A model generated the notes under the pieces. The model was not told the DNA's origin. It saw only the letters and a program-made list of their open reading frames with translations, and did no database searches. DNA of 64,000 bases from Trifolium pratense (lineage: Eukaryota > Streptophyta > Magnoliopsida > Fabales > Fabaceae): assembly GCF_020283565.1 (NCBI RefSeq), contig NC_060059.1, positions 39,858,338 to 39,922,337 on the forward strand, written 5' to 3'. Below, one piece after another: positions 46,698 to 57,115 of this stretch. A program made the translations under genes and the position numbers. Numbering within the stretch: the stretch's first letter is position 1; the number at the start of each line of letters is the position of its first letter.

Positions 46698-49600
46698 TCA
46701 GAAGTCTAAGACTTTTGAATTCACCATATCTAACAAAGGTTCCAATGTACTAGGAGCAAATTTTCTTGCAAATAGAACACAAAGTGTAGAGTTTCTATCA
46801 TTATATTTGCATTTTTGACCTCCATGAACTCTATCGAAAAACTCCTTTGTAATATCTGATCTTCCAAATGTAGCCGGGTGAGCCCCACCTCTAGACCAGT
46901 CCACCCAAGTTATGCTCCGGTTCGCCAACGCACTCCCCGCTTGAATGGTTAACATGGTAGGAAAATAGTGCTCGTCGACGTAACAAGCTGGTCTACAATA
47001 TTGTTCGAACTTCAGATAAAATGTAGTGTCTTCCACAATGTTGACGGCTAGCTTTCGATTTACTTCGAACCATTGAGAACCTTTACGCCACTTTGTAATG
47101 TTTACTAGAGGGGCCATGTTTGGGTTATAGCGTCCTCTTCCGTATGGACCAGGATCATCAAATGCTCCAACATAGCTGTATTTGGATTTCATTAAGTAGT
47201 GGTAGACTAGACTGAATTTGTAGAGAGGGATGCATGATTCAGACAATAGAATAAACCACTCATTGGAGATGTCGAGTAACGCATTAGCAAGTAGTCTTCT
47301 TTCAGCGTCACACATGCTCATCCTTCCCCATTCGGCAATCTGCACAAAAAACACCAAGTCTGTCATAGGATGTGGAATAAGGAAACTCTCGCACAAAATT
47401 CATATTCACAAGAAAACTGTATATTATAAATTGGAAACTGGTATAGGCTTTGATGTATTTATGATGTTTGGATGAAAGTAATGGCTCAAAAATTCATAAT
47501 TCATTCTAGAGTCCTTAAATGTAAGAATCACTTAAGATTATGGATGCATGAACCCTCACATTAGCTATATTAACACAACACCTGTGCAAAAGAAACTTAA
47601 GAAATCACTAACTATTTCACAGTGGAAACACATTGTGAAGCGAGCATGGCCAATCAGAAGTGTATCCAAACATACCATATGTAGCACTCCCAACACTTTA
47701 GATTAAAGTCGTGTCTGGTGTCTGACACCAACACGTGTAGTAACATTCTAAAAAATTCATTTGTTAGATTATTATCGGTGTCGACGTGTCATAGTGCCCA
47801 TGTTTGGGTTTCAGAAATGACTAATGGTCTGCACAAGACTTGTTTAAACATTACTTCATATTCCTTTGAAAATAAACCATCCTACATAACTTTACAGCCT
47901 TTCCTCATCACCTTCATCTCCATAAAGAAACAATAAAGATTCGCAATGACTCTAGAATTTAAGAAACGAAGAAGAAAATATTACTGGATATATCCTACCG
48001 GATCACCATTTATATCCAACGGTCTTCATCAATTCTCAATACAAAAGGAGTATTTTCAATGGTTTGAACTTTACAGATAACTGATAAAGATACTGGTTCA
48101 GAGATTAGTGAAAGAATGAAGTATGATTTTATTGATGAGAAATTGCTTAGTCTGGATCAGTAATGAACCAAGGTTAGGAAGAGAACAAACGAATACAAGT
48201 TGTTGGAAAATATTTAGTTTCCTAGTTTGTTATTTCTAGGAGATTCTAAGCTTATCTATTATTTCCTTTTATGTTTGTACTCTTCCTATTTAAACCAGCC
48301 TTGAGCTGAGGAATAACACACAACAGTATTCACTTATTATTTTCTACATGGTATCGAGAGCTCCCGATTTTAGGGGTCTCGCTTCCGCAAAACCCTAGCC
48401 GCCGTCGTGTTTACAATCCGACCACGACAACTGATTTTGTGCGGCACTGTTTACCCGTGGTACTGTTCATACGACACTGTTCATCTGGTTGTACTGTTCA
48501 TAAGGCACTGTTCATTCGACAGTACTGTTCACCGACGGCACTGTTCGCGCGCACTGTTCACGAAATTACTGTTTGCATGTACTGTTCACCGGCGTTACTT
48601 TTTCCTTTGCTGGTTCCGGTACTACTTGGCTAAGATTATTAATTATGACGCTTTTTTATTCTCGACGACGATCATCCACTTTCAAATACCGTCGTGAATG
48701 CAAATATTGTCATCGTTTGGGACATACTATTTTTCAATGTTGGAAATTACATGGTCTTCCGCGACCTTCAAATCGGAAGAACAAAGGTGGAGGTGAGGGT
48801 CATACATTCCAAGCCAGTAATTCTGATCAAGAGCAACAATCTTCTTCAATTCAGCTTTCATTCACGATGGAACAACTAGACAGACTATACAAAATTCTTG
48901 AATCTAACACTCTTTCTGGCTCTGTTGCCCCAAAAGGTACTTCTGCCCTTTTTAGTGTCAGTCTCAGTCGTGCTTGGATAGTAGATTCTGGTGCAAGTGA
49001 TCACATGACAGGTGATTCTACTCTGTTTTCTTCTTATAGTCCATGTGCAGGTAACCATAAAATAAAAATTGCGGATGGATCCTTTTCAGCCATTGCGGGT
49101 AAAGGTTCGGTTGTGTTGTCTCCAAGTCTAACCCTTAAAGATGTTCTTCATGTCGCAAATCTATCTTGTAGTCTCATGTCTGTCAGTAAATTAGCCCAAG
49201 ATAGAAATTGTCAAACTAATTTTTTCCGTACTCATTGTGTTTTTCAGGATTTGAACTCGGGGAAGATGATTGGTAGTGCTAAGGAGAGTGGAGGACTCTA
49301 CTACTTCGACATTGAACCTGAATCACAACTACCTTCCAAACCAATAAGTTCATGCTTTGAATCTTTTTTAGTTCTGAATAATAATAATAATGATGTTATG
49401 TTATGGCATTCACGATTAGGTCATCCTAGTTTTCCTTATTTAAAACACTTATTTCCTGAGTTATTTCGTAATAAGGATTTGTCTTTGTTTAAATGTGAAG
49501 CATGTGAATTTGCAAAACATCATCGTTCTCATTTTCCATTACAGCCCTACAAACCATCAAAACCTTTTTCTGTTATTCACAGTGATGTTTGGGGCCCTAA

Positions 49601-52600
49601 CCGAACGAGTACACTTTCTCATAAAAAATGGTTTATCACATTTATAGATGATCACTCAAGAGTTTGTTGGGTGTACTTGTTAAAGGGGAAATCTGACGTT
49701 TGTCAGGCCGTAAAAGATTTTGTTAAAATGGTGCAAAATCAATTTCAAACAAATATTCAAGTATTTAGAAGTGATAACGGCAAAGAATATTTTAACACAA
49801 TGTTGAGTGATTTTTTTCGTGAAAATGGAATTGTGCATCAAAGTTCATGTCCTAACACTCCCCAACAAAATGGAGTTGCAGAAAGGAAAAATAGGCACTT
49901 GTTGGAGGTGGCTAGAGCTTTACTTTTCGCAAGTAAAGTACCAAATTATTTGTGGGGTGAAGCAGTTTTAACTGCTGCATACTTAATTAACAGAGTGCCC
50001 TCCAAAGTTCTTAATTTTCAAACTCCAATTCATATTTTCAAAGAATGTTTTCCTAATGATCGTGTTTCAAACGATTTGACCTTAAAAATCTTTGGTTGCA
50101 CTGCATTTGTTCATGAACATAAGAATATTAGCAAACTCGAACCGCGTGCTATAAAATGTGTTTTTGTTGGGTATTCTCCAACCCAGAAGGGATATAAATG
50201 TTTTGATCCAAAAAACCAGAAAATGTTTGTCACCATGGATGTTACATTCTTTGAAAACAAACCTTTTTTTGACACGCATCTTCAGGGGGGGGAATTTAAA
50301 TGAAGATTCGTTTCAAACTGAGGACATGAGTTTTTTTAATAATTTATCTTTGCCGGTATCACAAAGTTCTAAGACTTATACTTCTGCACCAACAAAAAAT
50401 GGTCATGATTCTTTATCTAATCCTACTCCTGTTATGAGTAGTGAACTTGGTGAATCCGAGCCTAAATTTTCTCATGAAGAAAACAATGAGAATCTTGAAA
50501 ACGATGATAATGGTGATCTAATTGAAATGCCACAAAATAATGAGTCATATAAAGATAATAGGTTTGAAGCTGGAAACAAGACTTGGAAAGGAAAGGTTTT
50601 TGTGAGAAAGAATCACAAAGAAAGTGATGAGTCCACATCTCAACACTGTCATGAATCTGAACCGGGGGATGATCAACTTCCTAAAAAAAGAAAAGGTAAG
50701 TCTATCTCTGTTTCTGAGAGTCGTATTTTGTATCCTGATATCGATGATCCTGTGGCTGTTAGAAAACCTGTTAGATCTTGCACTAAATACCCATTGTCCA
50801 ATTTTATATCATATTCAAATTTGTCTTCGTCTTTTTCTGCCTTCACCTCAAAATTGTCTAGTGTAGAGATTCCAAAAAATGTACAGGTTGCTCTAGAAGT
50901 TCCAAAGTGGAGGGAAGCTGTACTTGAGGAGATGAAAGCTCTTGAAAAGAACAAAACCTGGAGTGTTATGACACTACCGGATGGCAAGAAGACGGTTGGA
51001 TGCAAATGGGTGTTTACTGTGAAGTATAATTCAGATGGGTCAATCGAAAGGTACAAGGCTCGATTGGTGGCTAAGGGTTTTACTCAAACCTATGGTATAG
51101 ACTACTCGGAGACTTTTGCTCCTGTTGCAAAATTGAACACTGTCAGAATTCTCTTGTCTCTTGCTGCTAACTTAGATTGGCCCCTACATCAGTTGGATGT
51201 TAAGAATGCTTTTCTCAATGGTGATTTAAAAGAAGAAGTATATATGGACATTCCTCCTGGCTTTGAAGACAAGTTTGGATCAAATGTATGCAAACTAAAT
51301 AAGTCTTTGTATGGATTAAAGCAGTCTCCTAGAGCTTGGTTTGAAAAATTCACTTATTCCATGAAGAAACAAGGGTACATTCAAGGACAAGCTGACCACA
51401 CCTTGTTCACAAAGTTCTCACAAGATGGAAAAATTGCTGTCCTAATTGTTTATGTTGATGATATTGTCCTTACTGGAGATGATATAGTTGAAATGGCAAG
51501 AGTAAAAGAGAAATTAGCATTAGACTTTGAAATCAAGGACCTGGGATCCATGAGATATTTTCTTGGTATGGAGGTTGCTCGATCAAAAGATGGTATTGTA
51601 GTTTCCCAACAAAAATACATTCTAGATTTATTGAAAGAAACAAGAATGAGTGGATGTCGACCAGCAGATACTCCCATGGATCCTAATGCAAAACTTTGGG
51701 AAGAAGGTAGTGTTCCTGTTGATACTGGAAGGTACCAGAGATTGGTTGGGAAACTGATTTATTTGTCACACACTAGACCTGACATTGCTTTCTCGGTTAG
51801 TGTAGTAAGTCAGTTTATGCATTCTCCTTTTGAAGAACATCTTGAGGCAGTCTATAGGATACTGCGATATTTGAAAGCAAATCCTGGAAAGGGATTATTT
51901 TTTAAGAAGACTAGTGAAAGGAATGTGTCTATCTTTACCGATGCTGATTGGGCAGGTTCGATTAATGATAGAAGATCAACCTCTGGATATTGTGTCTATG
52001 TTTGGGGTAATCTTGTGACATGGAGGAGCAAGAAACAAGGAGTTGTAGCAAGAAGTAGTGCAGAAGCTGAGTTTAGAGCTATGGCTCAAGGTATATGTGA
52101 AGGATTATGGATCCACAGAGTCCTAGAAGAGCTTAAGATGAAAATTGAGCTTCCATTGAAATTATACTCTGACAGTAAAGCCGCTATTAGCATAGCTCAT
52201 AACCCAGTTCAACATGACAGAACCAAGCATATTGAGATCGATCGACATTTCATAAAAGAGAAGTTAGATGCCGGAATCATATGTCTACCTTTTGTAACTT
52301 CGAGTCAGCAAACTGCAGATATCTTAACCAAAAGTTTGGCAAGACCCACCTTTGAGCATTTGATCGGCAAGTTGGGCATGACAGATATCTATGCACCAAC
52401 TTGAGGGGGGGTGTTGGAAAATATTTAGTTTCCTAGTTTGTTATTTCTAGGAGATTCTAAGCTTATCTATTATTTCCTTTTATGTTTGTACTCTTCCTAT
52501 TTAAACCAGCCTTGAGCTGAGGAATAACACACAACAGTATTCACTTATTATTTTCTACACAAGTTGTTCTTCGCAAGATTTTATTGATGAGATTTCTCCC

Positions 52601-55600
52601 TCCATAACCAATCTCAACAAAGCGCAACTAATTTGAAGGTGTAAAACTCAAGACGATATGGAAACTCTTGAATTCTCTGTAAACTTGACTCTTGGATTCT
52701 TCATACAAATTAACTTGTTTAAAACATCTATCGTAGAATCTAAACATAATTTACCAAGTGCACAATAAATATTCAACATTCCAGTGTAGTAATAGTTATT
52801 AATTGGTGTTATCAATCCTAGATAGTGGAGCAAAATGGCTGACCCCAAAAATGCCAAGGCAGTATAGTGAGTACTACCACGGTAACAGTTAGTTATTACT
52901 ATTGCTCAAAATTCAAGACATTCATAATTTATACAGTTAATTCTTGTTGAGAGGATGCGGCCATGGATGAAACTGACAGCGGGGAGGTGAAAAAAGGAAC
53001 GACAGCAGGTCTGGAGCAAGAAACAGAGGTCTTCTGTGAGAAACAAATACCAGCACAGAGATAACAGAAGGACGCCAGAGAGGAGGGTGAGAGCGAGAGC
53101 CGCGAGAAGCGGTGGCATCAAGAAAAAGAGGTTTCTGCAAGAGAGAATGAAAGACACAGGACCTTAAACCCAAAGCTTTTACTCTATTTTAATAGAAAAG
53201 TCCCCCCACTAAGACGCGGTTTTGCTGCACCTGTGGAGCCGAAGTGCTAAACTAAACCTGTGAGGTTAGTCTTTAGAGCACTATGGAACCTTATCATTTA
53301 GCTATTGCATTTTTGCCTTTTAAAAAACATTGAAACATTGTCATTTCAGGCATGTCAAAGGGAAAATAAGTAAATACAGTAACCATTATGTTGCAAACTT
53401 GTTCAATTATCCTCACATGACAATTTTTAATATACTTGTATACTCCAAATGATATTGTAAGCTAGATAGCTTGATTTTGATACCTAGAGTCTCATATGGA
53501 GTTAAGAATTTTGACTTTTAACAACCATGCAACCTAATCTTCTCTCCCTAGTCCCTACTTCTTTATAGCCTGTGTCTGCCAAATTCTGTTAGAATTCTAA
53601 TACCTAACCTACAAGCACTAACTAACTCTTAACTACCTTAACTAAGTCAGCAATAGGGGGCTTCCTGTTTGCTGTAGGCTTTTAAGCAATTGAATTTTGT
53701 GATCACTTTTCATTCCAAAGCTGCCAACCAAGTCAGTCAGTTCTCCAAATTTTGCGGTCCCTTCTTGCTGCCTGATAGCAGCCGTCATCCCGGTAATGCA
53801 GAATGTTATGCTATGAACCGCAGAATAAAAAGCAACAACCCTTAAAATTAATAAAACTATTTGTGTGCCTTTAATAATTTAAGCTTTTAGGAGAGTTAGT
53901 CCCTCGCATAATATCATAAACTCCTTGACCAAGTGATTTGCATTTATTATATCCTTAATCTTCACATGTATCGTAAGATTATATAGCCAAATGGCTGAAG
54001 AAGCAATTGTGTTCTTCACTTAGGCCCTATTGGATAAACAATTAAATTAAGAGCTTATAGCATAAGCGCTTATCATATAAGTGTTTATGTAGTTTTGTAT
54101 AAGCTATTTCTATAACAAAAGATAAAGTAGAGTCAACTTGTTTTCAGAATAAGCTATAAGCTCTCTGTTTTTTTTTTTTTGGAAAAGCCAAACAATATAT
54201 ACATAAACTATTCAAAGCACAAGATGTACCAAGAATAGGGACCACAATACAAGAGATAAAAGACCAACAGAACAAAGACATGACCACCAACAAAAACAAC
54301 ACAAACTCAAAGCATGCGCAAAATACATGCACCAAAAGGGAGAAACTAAACACAAAGAAAACATTCAACCACAAAAACCCCCCAAGCAACCAAATGGTTG
54401 GACACGCCACTTATTTAAATCATAAGTAAACCCACCCCCTTAGATTTGAGACAGCACCAAGAAACGACCTTTATGCTTTCAAATAGTTGATTTGATTGGC
54501 TTTACAATCCCGTTGTCAGAATATGACATTATTTCTCAACTTCCAATAGACCAAACACAACACCCTACTACTGTTTTTATAAGCTATATTGGATTAGCTT
54601 ATGGAAATAAGCTCAAAACACCTCATGGACATCATTTGTTTTCCATAAGTTCTCTGAAACAGTCTCACAAGTGCTTAGGCCAGTAAATAAGCCAATCTAA
54701 ACAGGCCCTTAATAGCTTAAACTTATAGGAAAGTTGGACCTTGATAAACCCCAATTTGTGCAGGCCATCCATTAGGAAAAGAAAACAGAAAATGAATAGG
54801 TAAAAATACTTCCCTACCGCTTCTTGGAGGAAGCTTATCCTTAATCCATGAGAGAACCTATTTTGAAGTTTTGAATCTTTTCCCAAACTTTTATCAAGTC
54901 CTTAAAATAGAACTTTGCATAAGATTTACGCAGATCATGATGAAAAGGGACAAATCTGTACTTGCAAGTTGCAACTACTAACTAGGTACGCATAATTAGG
55001 TTGAATGTCAACACGTTTCTATGCTTCCACTCATCAATACACAACCCAAAAGCGTGTTTATATTCTCAGAGTAAAATTCAGAGTTCTTCTAATCACATCG
55101 CCCTTGAGAAATTTAACTTATCAACTAAAGTCTGTTAGGAACCAAAATCCACAACATAGTAAACCTAGATGTTTTGCATACTCTCATAAGCCTCTTCCTT
55201 AGTCCCTTACCTACTTCTAGCAACCCGGTGGACTGATCAAGTAGTGTTGTCACATAGCGACGACACTATATTGCTTTAGTGTAGCGGAACTGGAACAAAT
55301 CGCAATTGTTCTGTGATACAGTATGGTCAGATAGCAGCCATAGCGACTCTATAGCGCTGTAGTATAACGGAATTTGAACAATCCACGATTGACAACATTG
55401 ATCAAGTAGCAATGACGAAAAAAAATCAATATCACCACCAAAACAGAAATCAGAAAGCAAGATACAGCCATAATAAAGTGCATATCAGCAAAAATCAATA
55501 CCCCCAAAATTTCTCATCAGAACCTTAAAACAACTAAATTAGCAGTGTAAATATGTTAATAGCAATGTAAACAGTTAAATTAGCACCAATTAAACATTAT

Positions 55601-56175
55601 TAACTTCAGATCAAGTAAAGAATCTACAAATTAAGTTTCATAAATAAAATAACAATAGAACAAGATCAAAATCAAAATCTACATACCTGACTAGGGATTT
55701 GCCTCTTATAAAAAACAGATGAAGAAGGAAACTGAGCTTGATATGAAGGCAAAGGATGAATATATACAGTAAAAAGACTCTCATGCCCTTTCAGAAACCT
55801 CTCCCAAAGTGGTGCAAGAGGCAATGGTCCTTTAGTAAGGAACATAAAAGCAATCTTTGGAACTCTTTGAAAAGGGTAATTCTTAATCTTAGGAACTAAA
55901 GAAGCTCTCCAAAGAAGTTCTTCATCAGTCATATTATGGATCAGATTTGAAGGTGGTTTAATCCATTGTTCCAAACCAGCATGTTCCTCAACACATGGTT
56001 GAAAACTTGAACTCATTGTAGTAACAACATTCTCAATTCCAAAATGTTTAAGAGTATATATACTTATTACAGAAAACACAACACATAGAGCAACAAAAAC
56101 AATAAATAAACGCAATGATCCTAATGATAACCCTTTTGATTTTCCTTCTTCAGATGCTACAACCCTCGATTGCAT
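46698..56175 (-). CDS. GT14-like glycosyltransferase (core-2/I-branching enzyme family, DUF266), 376 aa
   Basis: Two exons on the minus strand: exon 1 55687-56175 (163 codons) and exon 2 46698-47339 (213 aa plus stop), joined in frame by GT-AG signals (CAG|GTATGT; GTGCAG|ATT). It is a type II Golgi membrane protein: short basic N-terminus, transmembrane segment at residues 23-42 (LFIVFVALCVVFSVISIYTL), then a lumenal catalytic region. Family signatures include KIAFMFLTKGPLPLAPLWERF in exon 1 and, in exon 2, AEWGRMSMCDAERRLL, FILLSESCIPLY, YVGAFDDPGPYGRGRY, WRKGSQWFEV and DEHYFPTML. Length is normal. Substrate in plants is not settled for most members; sugar transfer onto wall glycans or proteoglycans is inference. 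The 8,347-bp intron contains a whole copia element and a MITE. Both exons are intact. Confidence 0.93.
47640..47820. repeat. Dispersed repeat resembling legumain intron 2
   Basis: 'gtgtctggtgtctgacacca' and 'tatcggtgtcgacgtgtca' recall motifs at 5085-5340. Lies in the glycosyltransferase intron. Ends are not defined. Confidence 0.4.
48201..48348 (+). repeat. 5' LTR (148 bp) of the copia element
   Basis: TGTTGG...TCTACA-bounded LTR with a TATA-like 'cctatttaaacc' near 48285-48296. Same sequence as 52412-52559. Confidence 0.95.
48438..48600 (+). repeat. Degenerate 'cactgttca' array in the copia leader
   Basis: About ten copies of (g/t)(c/a)actgttca, spaced about 10-22 bp apart, occur between the primer site and the first recognisable coding motif. 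The spacers vary in sequence. This is not a CRISPR array: no constant long repeat or spacer length, and a eukaryotic setting. Confidence 0.8.
48573..50303 (+). CDS. Copia polyprotein, N-terminal part: zinc knuckle, protease, integrase
   Basis: Open frame of 576 codons; the true start is unclear because the first 40 residues match nothing. Motifs in order: CCHC knuckle CKYCHRLGHTIFQC (about 48696-48740); aspartic protease WIVDSGASDHMT (about 48976-49011); GAG-pre-integrase zinc-binding block LWHSRLGHPS...CEACEFAKHH (about 49400-49520); integrase core with HSDVWGP, FRSDNGKEYF and PQQNGVAERKNRHLLE as DDE segments. The capsid part of Gag upstream of the knuckle is missing, so the element probably depends on another for particles. 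The frame ends at a TGA at 50301, just after a run of eight G residues (50285-50292). Confidence 0.88.
   Translation: MHVLFTGVTFSFAGSGTTWLRLLIMTLFYSRRRSSTFKYRRECKYCHRLGHTIFQCWKLHGLPRPSNRKNKGGGEGHTFQASNSDQEQQSSSIQLSFTMEQLDRLYKILESNTLSGSVAPKGTSALFSVSLSRAWIVDSGASDHMTGDSTLFSSYSPCAGNHKIKIADGSFSAIAGKGSVVLSPSLTLKDVLHVANLSCSLMSVSKLAQDRNCQTNFFRTHCVFQDLNSGKMIGSAKESGGLYYFDIEPESQLPSKPISSCFESFLVLNNNNNDVMLWHSRLGHPSFPYLKHLFPELFRNKDLSLFKCEACEFAKHHRSHFPLQPYKPSKPFSVIHSDVWGPNRTSTLSHKKWFITFIDDHSRVCWVYLLKGKSDVCQAVKDFVKMVQNQFQTNIQVFRSDNGKEYFNTMLSDFFRENGIVHQSSCPNTPQQNGVAERKNRHLLEVARALLFASKVPNYLWGEAVLTAAYLINRVPSKVLNFQTPIHIFKECFPNDRVSNDLTLKIFGCTAFVHEHKNISKLEPRAIKCVFVGYSPTQKGYKCFDPKNQKMFVTMDVTFFENKPFFDTHLQGGEFK
50158..52404 (+). 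CDS. Copia polyprotein, C-terminal part: reverse transcriptase and RNase H
   Basis: The meaningful coding begins after the G-run at about 50293 and continues to a TGA at 52402-52404; the part before that is out of frame with the integrase. Motifs: WREAVLEEMKALEKNKTWS and GCKWVFTVKY (start of the copia reverse transcriptase), LDVKNAFLNGDL, the YVDDIVLTG active site (about 51450), RNase H ADWAGSINDRRSTSGYC and KHIEIDRHFIKEKL. The last residues are TDIYAPT. Apart from the junction at the G-run no stop or shift is seen. One base too many in the G-run accounts for the frame difference between the two parts. Confidence 0.9.
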   Translation: MFLLGILQPRRDINVLIQKTRKCLSPWMLHSLKTNLFLTRIFRGGNLNEDSFQTEDMSFFNNLSLPVSQSSKTYTSAPTKNGHDSLSNPTPVMSSELGESEPKFSHEENNENLENDDNGDLIEMPQNNESYKDNRFEAGNKTWKGKVFVRKNHKESDESTSQHCHESEPGDDQLPKKRKGKSISVSESRILYPDIDDPVAVRKPVRSCTKYPLSNFISYSNLSSSFSAFTSKLSSVEIPKNVQVALEVPKWREAVLEEMKALEKNKTWSVMTLPDGKKTVGCKWVFTVKYNSDGSIERYKARLVAKGFTQTYGIDYSETFAPVAKLNTVRILLSLAANLDWPLHQLDVKNAFLNGDLKEEVYMDIPPGFEDKFGSNVCKLNKSLYGLKQSPRAWFEKFTYSMKKQGYIQGQADHTLFTKFSQDGKIAVLIVYVDDIVLTGDDIVEMARVKEKLALDFEIKDLGSMRYFLGMEVARSKDGIVVSQQKYILDLLKETRMSGCRPADTPMDPNAKLWEEGSVPVDTGRYQRLVGKLIYLSHTRPDIAFSVSVVSQFMHSPFEEHLEAVYRILRYLKANPGKGLFFKKTSERNVSIFTDADWAGSINDRRSTSGYCVYVWGNLVTWRSKKQGVVARSSAEAEFRAMAQGICEGLWIHRVLEELKMKIELPLKLYSDSKAAISIAHNPVQHDRTKHIEIDRHFIKEKLDAGIICLPFVTSSQQTADILTKSLARPTFEHLIGKLGMTDIYAPT
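52401..52411 (+). other. Polypurine tract of the copia element
   Basis: ttgaggggggg, immediately before the 3' LTR and overlapping the stop codon of the coding frame. Confidence 0.75.
52412..52559 (+). repeat. 3' LTR (148 bp) of the copia element
   Basis: Matches 48201-48348. Followed by the CAAGT duplication at 52560-52564. Confidence 0.95.
52565..54019. other. Glycosyltransferase intron sequence, no further gene seen
   Basis: Holds only short frames (for example overlapping minus-strand ones at 52906-53173) without recognisable motifs, and no repeat boundary I can define. Confidence 0.4.
54023..54708. mobile_element. PIF/Harbinger-like MITE in the glycosyltransferase intron, with internal insertion
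   Basis: Starts ggccctattggataaacaa and ends ccaatctaaacaggccc, imperfect inverted repeats flanked by TTA (54020-54022 and 54709-54711). The body is rich in 'ataagc/gcttat' motifs, as in the relative at 59879-60150. Compared with that copy, about 400 bp of unrelated sequence (about 54160-54580) interrupts the middle. Confidence 0.75.
54160..54580 (-). mobile_element. Probable LINE 3' fragment inserted in the MITE
   Basis: A T-run at 54168-54180 (poly-A on the minus strand) borders sequence whose minus-strand reading (54144-54410) ends SLCIYCLAFPKKKK, the style of ending seen where plant LINE tails are translated into poly-A. No reverse-transcriptase motif is present and the left limit is uncertain. 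Confidence 0.4.
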
Positions 56176-56810
56176 CTTGCTTAAAAAAACTCAAAAACCA
56201 AAATAAAAAATGAAAATTTCTATGGTAAATTGGTAACCACCCTCTCTATAAGAGGCTATGAAAGATCAAATCTTGAATGTAAATGAAGTAATAATAAATG
56301 AGTAAAAACGTTAAATTTATGAAAATTTGTAGCTATAACAAACACTATGGATCTAAATTGAAGTTGTAGACTATAGCTGAGTCAACTTTTGAACATGTGA
56401 GGTTGGTAAGAACAAGATTATGGCACATGGGTATGAACAAAAACGAGACTTTTCTAAAGAATAGAAGATAAAGAGTGGATTTTTATTATTGTTTTTGGAT
56501 CTTATGCAAAATAAAAACAGTGTTGATGAAAGGGGTGTTTTATGGTACAGTGAGAAGAGTCAGAGGAAGAAGAAGGGAAGGTGAATTGTCACAAAGAGTA
56601 TATTTTAATTTTTGACATAGGAAAAAACATTGTGATTTGGAGAAATTGATGATAATTGTGAGGAACAATGTTTGTTTGATGCTTTGTTGTGCACACGGGG
56701 GGAGAGGCCGGTTACGTTTTTGCGTGCTTGCTTGCTAGCTACTACCACCTTTAATTTTTTTTTTTTAACCAAACAAACTTAATTCATATAATTATCTAAT
56801 AAATGTTCAA
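56176..56810 (-). promoter_or_regulatory. Upstream region of the glycosyltransferase gene
   Basis: Expected to contain the promoter and 5' leader of the gene starting at 56175. No clear TATA box or other element could be assigned. A CCGG-containing GC-rich patch occurs near 56694-56716. Confidence 0.3.
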
Positions 56811-57115
56811 TATTTAAGGAAATAATTTTAAATCTATGAAAATTAGCTCAAACATTAGCCGCCCTAGTAAAAGTATGAGCAACCAAATTTGCTTGTCTCC
56901 TAACAAACTTAACCTCAAAGTTTACATAAGAAGAATAATGTCGTTAACAATTAAACTAAATTCTGAATTGCCCCGTCTTCTCGAATGGATAGCATCAATC
57001 AACAGCTTTGAGTCACTTTCAAATTAAACTCGCTCAAATTCACGATGGACAGCCTCTTTCATAGTATGTAATAGTGTCAATGCTACGCCTTCCACTATGA
57101 AATAAAAAGACTTCT
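56811..57115 (-). pseudogene. RNase H-like (RVT_3) relic, minus strand
   Basis: Read on the minus strand, pieces in two frames give FESDSKLLIDAIHSRRRGNSE, FSLIVNDIILL, then NFEVKFVRRQANLVAHTFTRAA. These are the second half of the plant RNase H-like domain, with the third catalytic Asp (ESDS) and the RQAN..AH block. The copy is broken by stops before FESDS and after AANV and by a frame change near 56930. No upstream catalytic Asp was found. It is probably a LINE remnant. Confidence 0.7.

Larger units (their letters stand above)
48201..52559 (+). mobile_element. Ty1/copia LTR retrotransposon, 4,359 bp, recently inserted
   Basis: 148-bp LTRs at 48201-48348 and 52412-52559 show no difference by eye. 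The target duplication is CAAGT (48196-48200 and 52560-52564). A primer site variant (tggtatcgagagc) starts at 48349 and the purine tract ttgaggggggg is directly before the right LTR. The interior encodes zinc knuckle, protease, integrase, reverse transcriptase and RNase H in copia order, in two frames separated by a frameshift. Most of Gag is absent. The element lies in the glycosyltransferase intron, opposite to that gene's orientation. Confidence 0.95.

Noticed and set aside
48438..48600. Spaced short repeats resembling a CRISPR-like array
   Set aside because: The repeat unit is only about 9 bp and degenerate, spacers are irregular, and it sits between the primer site and coding region of a plant retrotransposon.
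50285..50292. Programmed ribosomal frameshifting in the copia element
   Set aside because: No slippery heptamer with downstream pseudoknot could be recognised, and most copia elements use one frame. A one-base change in a homopolymer is simpler.
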